DNA of 64,000 nucleotides. Source: Dermanyssus gallinae. Taxonomy: Eukaryota > Arthropoda > Arachnida > Mesostigmata > Dermanyssidae. The DNA lies in NCBI GenBank assembly GCA_003439945.1, contig QVRM01005619.1:26809-90808 (forward strand), read 5' to 3'. Position 1 is the first letter of the stretch. Every line of letters starts with the position of its first letter. The translations under genes were made by a program, and so were the position numbers. This document shows, in pieces, positions 47,007-59,799 of this stretch. The notes under the pieces were generated by a model. The model was not told the origin of the DNA and searched no databases. It saw nothing but the letters and a program-made list of their open reading frames with translations.

Positions 47007-47452
47007 GATACGCTGCTCGTACGTAAGCCCTCACGTCACTGACCGCGTTGACCGCAGCTGTTAATAAACCTATAGACGGTGCCAATAAGTGGGAACCGAA
47101 GGAGGGTCAACATTTGAAGGGTCAGCCATCATTCCGAAAGACGGCGATTCCGAGGGTAACTCCTCGGCCTATATTATTTACCGATAACGAAAAGTTAGCG
47201 GTGGACAAGAAAATAGACGGACGGAGTGGCTGCTGACAATATAACTGAATGGGATCTGGTAGTTTCTGAATGGGATAGGGTCTTGGACTTGGAGTAGGTG
47301 TCTAGGCTGATTTAGTACACAGCAAATGTATGAAATCCGAGGTCGAAGAGATCACTACACTGCCTCTCTCGAATAACATGCCGCGAGCAGCTGACGCTAT
47401 AATAGTATAATCTGTATAATTATCTATGTTATATGCATACTCAATATAAATG

Positions 47453-47455
<3 letters not shown>

Positions 47456-47486
<31 letters not shown>

Positions 47487-48494
47487 TGAAATGTATGAAA
47501 TCCCCAAAATGTATGTATGCTCATAAGCTTTCTATAAATCAAATGCGTCTGTGTCGCGTTTTTCGCAATTCTTTGGACCCGCCTGTAAATTCTAGCTGGC
47601 AAAGACGTGCAGCGTATTGCGACCCCATAATATTAATAATAATAATAGCCCATAAAACGGACAGCTCACAAACATGGAACAGGCTTGCTAGACGCAGAGC
47701 GCAAGCAACACTGTAACGCTTGTCAACTTATATAGCCAAAGCGATCCCAATGGAGATCGACTCATCTGCGAACGGTGCTCGAAAGGAAAGTACATACGAA
47801 GTAGAACAACCAGAAACAGTGTGTTTTCAGTGTTAGAGACAAATCCTTGCGGGGTTTAATGGGAAAACGATTGCCCTCGTTCTATGAAATGTATCTATAC
47901 TAGTTAGCACTGCTACCACCTCATGTATCATACTGGTTGTTAACAAAAAGTGAGCACCTTTTTAGTGTCAGACGAAAATTAAGTATACACAAATGCCTGC
48001 CCGTCTGTCTGCACATGACCGCGTATGAGTCTGGGCGCGATAATGCCTGCAATACTACAACGATAGACTGTTGTTCATATTCTCTATACAAATATAAAGA
48101 GAAGCTATTGTGATACGTTTTTATGTGTAAGTGTAATTAGATTTTTATTGTGTGCAATGAATTTGTAAATACATTATTTTTGTAACTCTACTATCTAAGC
48201 TATGGCACATGTTACTATTATTATTATTATTATTGGGCAGCAACTTTTTGCAAACTTAACAGAAAACGCTTTATATAACGCTTCATATATAAAACGCTTT
48301 ATAAAATATTTTTCTGTGTCCTGGTTTACATGAATATATATATATATATATATATGAGATTCCTGGTCGAGGTATATCTCGTGTGCCAAAAGTTCAAAGT
48401 TTACACGAACAAGGAGATCTATCGCTAAATAAAAAATGTGTTATCTCAGTTCTGACTAGAATATATATGTATATATATCATTGTTGCAGCGTTC

Positions 48495-48554
<60 letters not shown>
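47456..48554. other. Unassigned DNA with TA arrays, ending in (TA)n(GA)n
   Basis: TA arrays at 47456-47484, 48334-48356 and 48497-48525, the last running directly into GA (to 48554). No gene lies between them. Confidence 0.5.
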
Positions 48555-48558
<4 letters not shown>

Positions 48559-48894
48559 AGTAAGTGGACTTCGCAGAAACTGCGGTAAAAAATGGAAAAT
48601 CTTCTACGGGAATGTAATCAGGCAAATTTCTGCTGTGAGCGTGTGTGCAGGCTATTCCTCGAATCAACTCAAGCGAAGTATGTATTAGTTGTGTGTTGGT
48701 GGGTATCAGAAGCATCATTCACTTTAAACTTCGGAAAAGAGACCGTACGATCAACACGAACTCTACTGCCGATAACTCTAACAAGTTGAAGAGAAATTTG
48801 ATCCAAACGCGAAAACAACACAAATTTAACGTTTGCGAAGAGGAAAAGTGTAATAGTCATTTGTTATTATTTTTTTTATATTAGTATATATATA

Positions 48895-49959
48895 CAGGGT
48901 GTTGCAGAAATTTTTCATAATAGAATATACAAATTGTAGAGCTCGTTAAAGCAAATATTTTTTCCAATGGAACATGGTCTCTGAGAAGTCTTGTTTCGGA
49001 GTGAGAGCGAAATTACTACAATTTGTGACACTAGTGTTTTTGCCCGACATAGGAGCATAAAATGTGCTGCTGCGAGACAACCAGTCCTCCTATACAGAAA
49101 CTAAACACACTGTCGGGTTCGTGAGAAAATTCTGCTTCTTTCGAAGAATATACAAGACCGGTCAGAAGATGCGACACGGTCGTTTAGAAGAGAATTCGTC
49201 AAAAATGAAGTTTTTTATTAGCTTTCACGCCAAATACTTCAGAATCATAACCCTACGACCACCCACGTGTTCAAAGCTAACATATGCAGCAAATGCGCAT
49301 TTCACGACGATCATTTTGGTACCAAACTTATGGCAATACGAGCTGTGGTTGCAGAATAATTACGATTTTTCGTCGAACATGTCGAGATTAAGTGCATGAA
49401 AATGACGCGCTGCGGCTGTCGCGCGACACGTCGGCGGTAGGGAACGTCGCCACACAGTCATTTTTCATGCACTTAATCTGGACATCCCACCGAAAAATCG
49501 TAATTACTCTGCAACCACAGCTCGTATTGCCATAAGTTTGGTACCAAAATGATCCTCGTGAAATGCGCATATATTAGCTTTGAACACGTGGGTGGTCGTA
49601 GGGTTATGATTCTGAAGTATTTGGCGTGAAAGCTAATAAAAAACTTCATTTTTGACGAATTCTCTTCTAAACGACCGTGTCGCGTCTTCTGGCCGGTCTT
49701 GTATATTCTTCGGAAGAAGCAGAATTTTCTCGCGAACCCGACAGTGTGTTTAGTTTCTGTATAGGAGCACTGGTTGTCTCGCAACAGCACATTTTATGCT
49801 CCTATGTCGGGCAAAAACACTAGTGTCACAAATTGTAGTAATTTCGCTCTCACTCCGAAACAAGACTTCTCAGAGACCATGTTCCATTGGAAAAAATATT
49901 TGCTTTAACGAGCTCTACAATTTGTATATTCTATTATGAAAAATTTCTGCAACACCCTG
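48895..49959. mobile_element. 1065 bp palindromic (foldback) element, copy A
   Basis: Begins CAGGGTGTTGCAGAAATTTT just after a TA and ends with the reverse complement just before a TA. Two arms of about 510 bp are near-perfect inverted copies. Between them lies a 52-nt loop (49406-49457; CGCGCTGCGGCTGTCGCGCG at its start). Each arm carries the same open frame of just over 100 codons on opposite strands, but copy B does not preserve it, so it is unlikely to be a gene. A TA duplication and CAGGG ends suggest Tc1/mariner-type mobilisation. A transcript through it would be a long double-stranded hairpin. Confidence 0.9.
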
Positions 49960-49990
<31 letters not shown>

Positions 49991-50609
49991 CGCAACGCAT
50001 GTATATATGCATCTTGCAAGACGCGTCAGTGCAGGTTTAGAAAGGGCAAGTAGTAACTATTAAATATCTCAAATATATATTTATATACACGTATTCAAGG
50101 ACGCTGGTGAAACTCGACCAAAGTAGCGCAAAGCCGTATGACGATTACATATACGACTGACAACCAGTGGGAATATAATGATAAACGCGCCTTGTGCCTC
50201 TAGATCTGTAGTCTTAGCTATATTCCGACGATACGAAAAAGTGCTTCCAAAGAGTGGGTGAACAGAGTCTGCAGTAAATCTGCGTGCAGAGAATGAGCGG
50301 GCCGTTTCCGAGGCACGACTCCTCAAAGGCTTAGGGAAAACAACATATTCTGAAAAATCCGCGCTATAGGTTTTCCCGTCAACCCATGTGAAGATCACAC
50401 TTGAATGTTTAAGAAAAGTGCCCCGCTAACCAAATTAACTATTAAAGTGCCCACTTAATTCTGTCGTAGTACATAAGATACACTCCGACGGCACTAATGT
50501 TTCGACATAGGGAGATGCATCGATTTCCACTGCATGTGGCACGTCCCATTGCTTTAGGTGGCTATTCCAATATTTTTGGAGTTTTGTCAGCAGTAACTCT
50601 ATTAGCGCA

Positions 50610-50716
<107 letters not shown>

Positions 50717-50769
50717 TTTCTGTATATAACATTAGGTATATGTTACGCATATCACGATGGATTGGCTAA

Positions 50770-51621
50770 GCCAATGTGCCTATTGGGCGCGTATATATAT
50801 CGAGATAGCCTGTGAATTACTGTGTCACAAGTATAGGTGTGTTCGATTACGCAGACACGCTGCATGACTGGGAAAACGTCAAAGCAGAACCTTGCATGGA
50901 TTGCTGTGATGAATAAAAAAAATAGACCTAAAAGTGTCCTCTAGCTCCGTGATAACGGACTACGCATTGTGCCAACAAAAACTTACCGTACCGTATTATT
51001 TAGTTCCTTATTTAGAGTTTCTAATTTGGAGGACGTAAACGGGTAAGCTACCTTAGGTAAAGTGTCATTAAAGAGCGATTGACTAGGCCTTCAATAAGCT
51101 CATATTGTGCTTGTTCACTTAGTCTGACACTGCTCGAAGCCGCACCTTATATTACCTCATTAGAGCTTGAATGCGTTGTGCAATGATAGATGACTTAAGA
51201 AAATAAAACTGCAAGTAAAAAGTAGAACACGCCGATTGGGAAATCCGAGAATCTGATACTAGTCATTAAAAGAGCCTCTATAGGAGGCCTAGCCTTACCG
51301 ATAATCGCGCTGCATATCAGTATAGTATATAGCATACCACGTATTTATTTAATTGATATTACATCACCTTTCGGTATTGTTACACAATTCGAATTGCAGT
51401 ACACGTATATAATATAACATATCTCAATAGTATAACGTTTATCAAACCTGAGAACACCTATGCTATTACATAAACAGATGTATGTAGTGTCGTTCATATT
51501 TGTGGTTCGTAACTGCATAATTGTTTCATAAGAGCAATTAAATATGCTGTGCTGGGCTCGTCCGCGAGACTGTTAACAAGTTACAACAAGTGATATATAT
51601 ATATATATATATGAAAACAAA

Positions 51622-51652
<31 letters not shown>

Positions 51653-52140
51653 TTGGAAGACAGAATTTGCTCATATTGCTACTTGAGAATGGTGAGGGTG
51701 CAACATCAGGCTTTCCGCTACACCACCAGTCCAGCGCTTGAAAGTATGATATCATCATTCTCACTAAAAGTTAGACTACCGTTCGTAGTCGTTGGTTAAC
51801 ACTCAGCGGCACTCAGTTATAGATTACAATCACACAGCCCAGTAAAGCAAGCGGGGCGAATGGCTGTTGTATATAATGCCAAATTCTACAGTATTAAAAC
51901 TTGTACAACCTTGTCTGGCCTCACACTCTTTTCTCTCGAGAAAAAGAGCGCGGGATCTGTCTTACTTCTTCTACGTTAAAGAGGCAGATTCATAGTATCT
52001 TATCCCAGTGTGAGCAGGCACTCATTCAGCGCAGCCAGGCATACCATATCGCAGTTTTGTAGAAGACTGGTTGTATGACTCGTTACCACCTTCTTGTTGT
52101 TTAGCAGGCGTTTCGGCCCTCCACGAGGTCGCAAAACGTC
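50770..52140. other. Unassigned DNA
   Basis: TA arrays at about 51593-51612 and 51630-51652, separated by an A-rich spacer. No gene was recognised. Confidence 0.4.
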
Positions 52141-52142
52141 GG

Positions 52143-53150
52143 CTAGGGGGTTATGTTGTGCTCGTTCGACTGGTCGGATTTCATCCTGCCTAGCGTATTT
52201 ACGATTGGGGCTACACTATAGTTTATGTATGATTTTCTCTTATTGAGGTAGTCAAAACTGCGTCTGGCTAGCAACCGCGGTGGTGTCTTTGTTTTCACGT
52301 GGCGCAACAACTCCAGCACCTCAGGGTGGGCGGAATAGCAAGCGTGAGAAAACCACTGTCGTAATCTTCTCTGCTCTAATCTCTTCGACCTGACTGCACT
52401 TCTCATAGTGTTCTCTAGTGATTCACAGCATGCGCCTACATCATCACGGCCCATCTCGAGACTCAACCGCTAAAAGTGAAAAGCCTAGATGCTTTGTGGC
52501 AACCAAGCGGGGATCGCTTTGCTGTTTTCCCAAACATCAGAAATATTTACAACTGCTGACGCCCATAGGGTGTTTTCTTGCAAAAACCTCGAGAGCATCG
52601 AAACTGTCAACTTCGCCATCGATGAAGTTGTGATAGAGTCGGCCAATGGTACTGTTTCCGTTATGACCTACGTACGTGTGGCCTCCGCGTCCATTCGCAT
52701 ATCTCAGACCGAAATGTTCTATCAAGTGGCCCCTCGTTTATTGTTGGTATCCCCATCACCAGTACGGGCACTGAAGTCGCCACCAACAATGGCTGGCATA
52801 GACATTGTCAAAACCTAATACACCAGAACTCAACGTGTCAGCGATCTCTGCTGAGTCTAGATTTGGGGCGAGGGGCCTTATGTAAGGTATGGTTTACGTT
52901 AAATTGCTAATCCACCTATAGTCTACCGTCGTAATCACGTCAACTGAGGCTAGTTTTAAATGCGACCGACACCGCAAAAAATGTTCCTGTTTGACTACAA
53001 GCCGACCTCCGCCTTTCGTAAACCGTGCCTCCTTGTTTGTCCGCGATTCAATACCCCTCGATGGTTGCGAGGTGCACAGGTTGTTGCAGAGAGGCCGTTT
53101 TCTCACCGGCGACCTTTTGAGCTTTGTTGGTGTTCTATGCATGATGCCCA
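52143..53150 (-). pseudogene. APE-type endonuclease fragment of a non-LTR retrotransposon
   Basis: The minus strand reads FTKGGGRLVVKQEH, then ASVDVITTVDYRW, YIRPLAPNLDSAEI, PAIVGGDFSARTGDGD (the GDFNA motif of AP-like endonucleases) and TYVGHNGNSTIGRLYH. Then comes a linker RQWFSHACYSAHPEVLELL, resembling the region between endonuclease and RT. Frames change at least twice and TAA stops occur. It lacks the RT. The clade was not determined. Confidence 0.75.
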
Positions 53151-53159
53151 CAGCTTTAC

Positions 53160-55800
53160 TAAATTACATTGTAATGCACATAAACATTAGATTCTGTGTT
53201 GGATCCGCTGAATATAAACTGTGTGTCCTCAAGAGACACGGGCTCCAGGCACCTCCGTGAGAAACGGTTGTGTATACATCTGATAAAAACATAATAGATA
53301 AATAATTAAGGTATCGAAGAAAGGGAATCGCAGAAAACGTTCTGTGGTTTCGAAGGCACTCATAAAGCGACGAGGGAGAATCTTATTGATTAACGTTTTA
53401 GCCAGATAATACAAGTTTAGTCCTAGAAAAGAGACGCCCTCTAATCTAGGCGCAGTACGATGGGACCCTTCGTTAAGATCGCGGTGTAGTAGTTATCGCC
53501 TGTTACGATTGCCGCCTGAGTCTAAAGACATTTAACTAGTTATGTCCGAGTAAAAATGCTTGAAATGTGCTAAATGATCTGGCAAACGCAACTGGCCTAA
53601 TGTAGTACCCCTACAGCTGATTCAGTTGAAGTTTAAGAGCAGGCGTCGCTTGGAAAAGGAATACAGACGTCCATGTCGCGAATGCAACAGCTCGACTTTT
53701 TAAAATCCTTATCTGGTATAAGGCCTACGACTAGCAGCGGGAAGGCCAAAAGGAAAAAGAAGACCGGCCCCACCCCACGCTTGTCGGTCGTACATCGTTG
53801 CAGAGGCGAATATATTCGTTCTCTTGCTTGTACGGGGTAAGACCTAGACTTTTATGCATGGCTTCCCCCCTCGGGCGGCCCGCGCATGTCCTTCAGCGCT
53901 CTCCCGCTTCTTGCCCGCGAGGCCTATTTGTTTGCAGTGGGGGTTTCAAGGGGTATCGAGGTCCAACGATAAGCGCAGCAGACAAAGCCCTTGCAGTCCA
54001 GTTGCAGCTGGAGACAGAAAGGCGAACAGTAAGAGGAAAAAGAAGATGCAACACGATCGCTATCAGCATAATCACCACTGTCATGCGTAGCATGACCGTA
54101 ATCTACATTGTTATCATCATCATCATCATCATGGTCATCATCCTAGTAGCATCACATTGACAGGTGCGAACAGCCTCGGCTGTATAACATGTCGCTGTCG
54201 TTGCTGTTGGTGTTGTTGTTGCTGCCCTTGTTGTTCTTGCTGCCGTTGTTGTTGATAATGTGTTATTGTTGCTGCTGCTGTTGGGCGACCGACCGCTGTT
54301 TCTGTTCCACTACTTTTCTCCTTTTCTTTCTCGAGTTGTCATTCAAATCCCTAGTCCCGTGTGTTCTCGATGTCTAACGAAAGAACGTCTCCCCTAGTTT
54401 GCTACGCCGCGGGAGCTAATCCCTTCAACGCAAGTTCTTGGCAAACTTCATCGAGGCAACCGAGGCCCTCGTAATACCCAACGGGATATCAGAAAGACGA
54501 TCACTATTGTTGCACGCGATTCGTGAGTCACGTCTCTGGGGCTCTATTCAGAGCGATCTTCTCTTTTTGACCCACCACTACCACCACCGACCCCCATCTG
54601 TTCTTCTCTCGGTGTGAGTGTGTGTTTGTCTCAGTTGTCGGTCATGTCAGCCCTTTTTCTGTCTATACAAGCAGCCGTTGGCCTGAAGGCCGCGCGGTGG
54701 GCTTTGCGTAGTCTTCCCTATCTCTGTGCTGCTGTTTTTCTATTTCGAAGGTCGTCGATGCCTTCGTCTCTGTAGTCGTTGTTGTCACCACAGCACTTGC
54801 CTTCACCCTCACGAAGCGTAAAGACGGGCCGTTTTTGGTTCTCTGACATCCACATTACTCTCGTTTCTCCGTCTCCCTCTCTCTCTCAAAGTCTCTCTCT
54901 CTCTCTCTCGACCTCTCCCTGGGCGTCAACTAACAAGAGAGGTAAGTCATTTAAATTGTTTTTTTTTCTTACCTAGTATTGTACACGAGAGCTTGTTGCT
55001 GCAAACAATAGACTCCGTTGCTAATATTAGTCGCAGGCGTTGGTCGTCGGAGGAATTGGCTGCGACCAGCGACCGACACACAGCAAATACGACTAGAACT
55101 ACAACAATGGGTGCGGTTCGCAAAGCCTCCCCCCACCTTCTCATCATCAACATTGCCAACTAGTTGTGAAACAGACTCTGTTCAGACGTATTCAATTTTC
55201 CTTTTTTTTTGTTTAAATTAAAATAAATGGCAAACGGCAGTAAACATAATACTAATAACAACGTGGCCGATGGAACAAAGCTTTAAGGCTGACAAATTGG
55301 TTCTATATGGGCACAATTCATGCAAGCCTAATCAAAGTCTTTTTGTTGTGGCCAATTTTGTGAAATACAAGGTGTCCCTAGTAGCAAGAGCGGTATATCC
55401 AGATAAAAGAAAGTTTTGTAAATTAATTGTCGAAGTGCTTATTGATTCATAAGGTTGATATGCGTGAGTTCTGTATGAAACAAAGAAACATTTTTTTATT
55501 TGTTTGTTTTAATAATGTGGCAGTGCTGCCAAGTATTTTTGCGTTTTGTTCATATCAAGATCGCCAGTGCCCTAATTTAATCAAGTTTTTAATTACTCCT
55601 ATATACACACTTGAGGATAGAGCGCACACGTCTAAGACGGATTACAATGTGGCCCTATACTCCTGTATACACACTTGAGCATAGGGCGCATACATATAAG
55701 ATTGATTAAAATGTGGATGATGTGGCGTATGCACACAGATTTACGTATATACGTATGCTATTAATACCACGCCACTATTAATCAGACGTTGGGGACGTAT
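53160..55800. other. Unassigned DNA with a GC/CT-rich segment
   Basis: About 53.85-54.95 kb is richer in GC, with TCA (about 54113-54133), TTG (about 54195-54290) and CT (about 54880-54908) runs. It ends at a strong donor-like site at 54941. No domain was found in any frame. Confidence 0.4.
54941..54946 (+). promoter_or_regulatory. Candidate 5' splice donor
   Basis: ACAAGAGAG then GTAAGT, matching the consensus AG followed by GTAAGT exactly. It follows a CT-rich, GC-rich segment. It could end a 5' UTR exon of a plus-strand host gene. No acceptor or coding exon can be tied to it, so this is only a candidate. Confidence 0.25.
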
Positions 55801-55805
55801 AAGCG

Positions 55806-55811
<6 letters not shown>

Positions 55812-55842
<31 letters not shown>
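55812..55842. repeat. (TA)n array adjoining palindrome copy B
   Basis: TA array that ends exactly at the CAGGG start of the next element. Confidence 0.95.
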
Positions 55843-55845
<3 letters not shown>

Positions 55846-56883
55846 GGTATTACAGGAATATTTGATCAACGATATATGGAATTGTAGAGCTCGTTAAGGC
55901 AAATATTTTTTCCAATGGAACATGGTCTCTAAGAGGCCCTGTTTCGGAATGAGAGTTAAATTACTACAATTTGTGACATTGGTGAGCATAGAATGTGCTG
56001 TTGCGAGACAAGCTAAACACACCGCCGTGTTCGTGAGAAAAATCTGCTTCTTTCGAAGAACTTATAAGGCCGGTCAGAAGATGCTACATGGTCGCTTAGA
56101 AGAGAATTCGCCAAAATGAAGTTATTTTATTAACCTTCACGCCCAAAATCTTAAAATTATTACCTTACGACCACTTACAGCGCTCTAAACTAACATATTC
56201 AGCATGCAAATGCGCATTTCATGACGATCATTTTGGTACCAAACTTATGGCATTGCGAGCTGTGGTTGCGGAGTAATTACGATTTTTTGGTGGGATGTCC
56301 AGATTAAGTGCATGTAAAATGACGCGCTGCGGCTGTCGCGCGACACGTCGGCGGTAGTGAACATCGCCACACAGTCATTTTACATGCACCTTATCTGGAT
56401 ATCCCACCAAAAAATCGTCATTACTCCGCAACCACAGCTCGCATTGCCATACGTTTGGTACCAAAATAATCGTCATGAAATGCGCATTTGCCTGAATATT
56501 AGTTTAGAGCGCTGTAAGTGGTCGTAAGGTAATGATTTTAAGGTATTGGGCGTGAAGGTTAATAAAATAACTTCATTTTGGCGAATTATCTTCTAAGCGA
56601 CCATGTAGCATCTTCTGACCAGCCTTATGAGTTCTTCGAAAGAAGCAGAATTTTCTTACGTACGAACGAATACGGCGGTGTGTTTAGCTTCTGTCTAGGA
56701 AACCTGGTTGTCTCGCAACAGCACATTCTGTCGGGCAAAAGCACCAATGTCACAAATTGTAGTAATTTAACTCTCATTCCGAAACAGGGCCTCTTAGAGA
56801 CCATGTTCCATTGGAAAAAATATTTGCCTTAACGAGCTCTTCAATTCCATATATCGTTGATCAAATATTCCTGTAATACTTTG
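55843..56883. mobile_element. 1041 bp palindromic (foldback) element, copy B
   Basis: CAGGGTATTACAGGAATATT at the left, its reverse complement (slightly decayed) at the right, and TA on both sides. The arms match copy A internally (GAGCTCGTTAAGGCAAATAT, CCAATGGAACATGGTCTC). The 52-nt loop at 56322-56373 differs from copy A's loop at only about two positions. The outer ends differ more from copy A than the loop does. Confidence 0.9.
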
Positions 56884-56889
56884 TACATA

Positions 56890-57083
56890 CGGGGTGGTTA
56901 GAAAATTTCTGAGAATCGATAATAATAATTGCAGAACGTGGTAAAGCAAATATTTTTTCCTATGAAACATGGTCCCTAAGAGACCTTATTTTGGAATAAG
57001 AGTTACATTTCTACAATTTGTGGCACTGGTGTTTTTGCCCGACATACGAGCATAAAAGGTGCTGTTGCAAGACAACCAGTCCA
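56890..57083 (+). mobile_element. Third, single-arm copy of the palindrome family (copy C)
   Basis: Starts CGGGGTGGTTAGAAAATTTC after a TA six bases from the end of copy B. It follows the left arm (GGTAAAGCAAATATTTTTTC, ACATGGTCCCTAAGAGACC, TTTTTGCCCGACATACGAGC) and breaks off near 57083 at ACAACCAGTCC. Confidence 0.8.
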
Positions 57084-57689
57084 GAGAGCATAGAAAAATC
57101 TCTACTTTTCATCGATGTAGAGCACGAATGTTTTTTTAGAAATGGCTGTACCATATTTATCAATAAAAAATCCCGAAAGCTGCAATACGTCTAAAAGCTA
57201 ATTAAGATTGTTACCCCGTTGTTATATACTCTCTCGATGTTATCCTAGGATCTTTTATTTTTGGGCTTTCTTGATGTTCACACAACCATATGTTTCCATC
57301 AATGCATTGTGTACATTAAATTAATAAAAAACTGTATGCCAAATGTGAAACCATGCCAACTTTAGGATGACGTTAGACTTAGGCGCAGTAGCTTAAATTT
57401 TGTCCACCTAAACGCGGGGATTGGAGGGTTAGTGAAACTTGGAACAGTGTTTTAAAAAAACAAGACGGTCTTTAATGTTTTAATGTTGGATTTTATTCCA
57501 ACCATGTGTCTCGTAAAGACACCCTGCTGAATACTCGAGACGATATGTTGTCAAAATGTACTTCTACTCCGTCATTGTTATGGACGATGCGAATGTTAAC
57601 CTCCTCTATGTCCCGCAGCCTAGCAATTATACATGATTTTTTCACTTCTCCCTTGTAGGGGATCGCATAACCAGAGATTCGTCTGGTAC

Positions 57690-59650
57690 GTGCATAGGCC
57701 ACATTGCTGTTTCCAATTGCTTACGATTTACTACTGCCCAATCTGCGGTTCTCAAAACTCTGCTTTTCGTTGCTCATTGTCCGGTTTTCATTTCTCTTTC
57801 TGTCAACTCCGCGGCTGCTAAGCCGTTGGCCGAGTTAGCCCCAAACCTACGAAGAGGTGACAATAGGGCTAACATTGATACGCAAGATGTCTCGTGGTTA
57901 GCGGTTTATGATGAAGCAAACGTAAATTCGGCGTCTGATGTTTTATTAAAATTCTGCTTCATATACACATAAAGTTCTCTGACCTTGTAGATCTTCCTGC
58001 CTCTGATAGTTCGGGCAAGGTAGGTCAATTTTCCCTATATTTAAACTTACGGCGGCTGCATCGCAGAGTTAATATGCACCGCAGACATCGTAAGATACAT
58101 TTGTTAGGTTCAAAAAGAACAGAGATATGGAAACTATACTTGACGAGATAAGGAGAAAAATGACAATGTATTTTTACTCTCCGCTGTCCCTGCTCCTGAG
58201 GCCCTTGGTATCTTTCTCCGTCTTAAAGCAAAGACATTGTTAAAGCCAGCAGGTACATCGACTGCAGGACCACAGACGGCCATTATAAGTCGTTCGTTTG
58301 AGTCTGACAGCTTCTCATCACGGTTTAAAGATACGGCGATGTTCCCCTTAATTTAAGATGAGGGGTGAGTGAAACCGTGCAGCCAATTATAGGCCGATCT
58401 TGGTCGTTGATTATATATCAAAGGTCATCTAGAAACAGGTGCTGGTTAGGCTAAAACGATATTTAATGTCGATCAATTTACTTTTGCCTAACCAGTTCGC
58501 TTTTGCAGGGGTGGGTCGACTGACCTTGCGTTGGCCCATTTATGGCAGCGAGTGTCCAACTCAGTTGGGCTACATAAGTTTTGTCTCGCAGTCTTTCTTG
58601 ACTTATCGGCTGCTTTCAATTGCTTTGATCATTCTCTTTTGTTCCAAATGCTCGCTCAGTTGGGTTGCTCTGCGACGGCGGTTGCCTGGTTTAGGTCCTA
58701 TCTCTCAGGACGGAGACAGGTGGTACAAGTTGGTCGAATGGAGTCCTCATGGCAGCAGGTCGATATCGGTACCCCTCAGTACTCGATTCTCGAACTTTTT
58801 TGTTTTCTAGTTTACTGAATTTTATTCTATTAATGATTCAGGGGCTAAACCTAGGCTTAGCTATAGCTTCTGCTGATGACACTACGCTACTCCTTGGCGC
58901 AATTTATCGGAATTTTGTTATGAAGTTGCAGCAGGCCCTTTTGAACGTTGATAACATATTTAGCTCTTTTAACATTTTCGGACTAGTTGTGAATGCGAAC
59001 AAAACCCATTTCATATTTTTTTGTTCATCGCCGAGGCTTCTAAGATTAACTGACAACCAGATATCTAAGACACGAAACATTGAGCTCTTGTAGACCGCTA
59101 AGTGCCTGGGGCTCGTTCTTTAGGAAAAATATTAGGGGGCATCCCCATCTAGATTACATTGCACCTAAGTACTATGCTGTAATATCTGCGCTGTGTAAAA
59201 TGAAACTGATTTAAGTCCCCACAAAGGGCTTACTTCTGGTCTACAGAGCTGTCCTTTTACCAGTGCTATGCTATAGCAGCCTTCTCTGGGGTGGTGGCTA
59301 TGACGGAATTCTCTGGAAAGCCAAAGTGATACAGAATGATGCTCCTAGAGCCATTTTTTCTAGGAGGCAAAGGAATTTGGTCCTTGACTTATTCAGTCGT
59401 TTGACCTACTCACGGTGGAAAACACTTTTACGCTGCGGGTTTCAATGTTAGCATATAACATTTTGCAAGGTATTGTGCCTAAGAATGCATTTCCACTAGT
59501 TCCTAGGTTCCTAGCTAGGCGTGCAACAACTTTTGCAGTGCCCTCCGTATCCTTGAAGTCTAGTCAACACACACTGGCATGCTGTTTTTTTCAGAAATCT
59601 AGACCTGCATTCCCAAACACATTACATGCCTAACTACGAAACACGTCTTC
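57690..59650 (+). pseudogene. LINE-C: decayed APE/RT non-LTR retrotransposon
   Basis: In order on the plus strand: GHIAVSNCLR and VAHCPVFISLSVNSA (end of an AP-like endonuclease, from SDHCPV), DVSWLAVYDEANVNSASDVL (linker), NYRPILVVDYISKVI-stop (RT start, about 58385), LLPNQFAFAGVG, VFLDLSAAFNCFDHSLLFQM (motif A), IGTPQYSILE (motif B, from PQGSIL), ASADDTTLLLGA (motif C, YADD changed to SADD), then KVIQNDAPRAIFSRRQ and a C-terminal region with LAYNILQGIVPKNAF. Several frameshifts and stops. The wording fits CR1/L2- or Jockey-like LINEs. An AATAAA signal lies just downstream at about 59766. Confidence 0.85.
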
Positions 59651-59799
59651 GCTCGTGAATTAAAACGGTGGCTTTGCATTGTGCAGCGGAAATCAGGTTT
59701 GTGATCTAGGAGTATCCGGAATTGGAATTGTTGTGCTTTGTATACGGGGACACACACTCTGATTTCAATAAAGATATTTTTCCACATGTTACTCCCACA

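Noticed and set aside
48895..49959. The matching open frames of just over 100 codons in the arms of palindrome copy A as a real gene
   Set aside because: They are the same sequence read from both arms, and copy B does not keep the frame.
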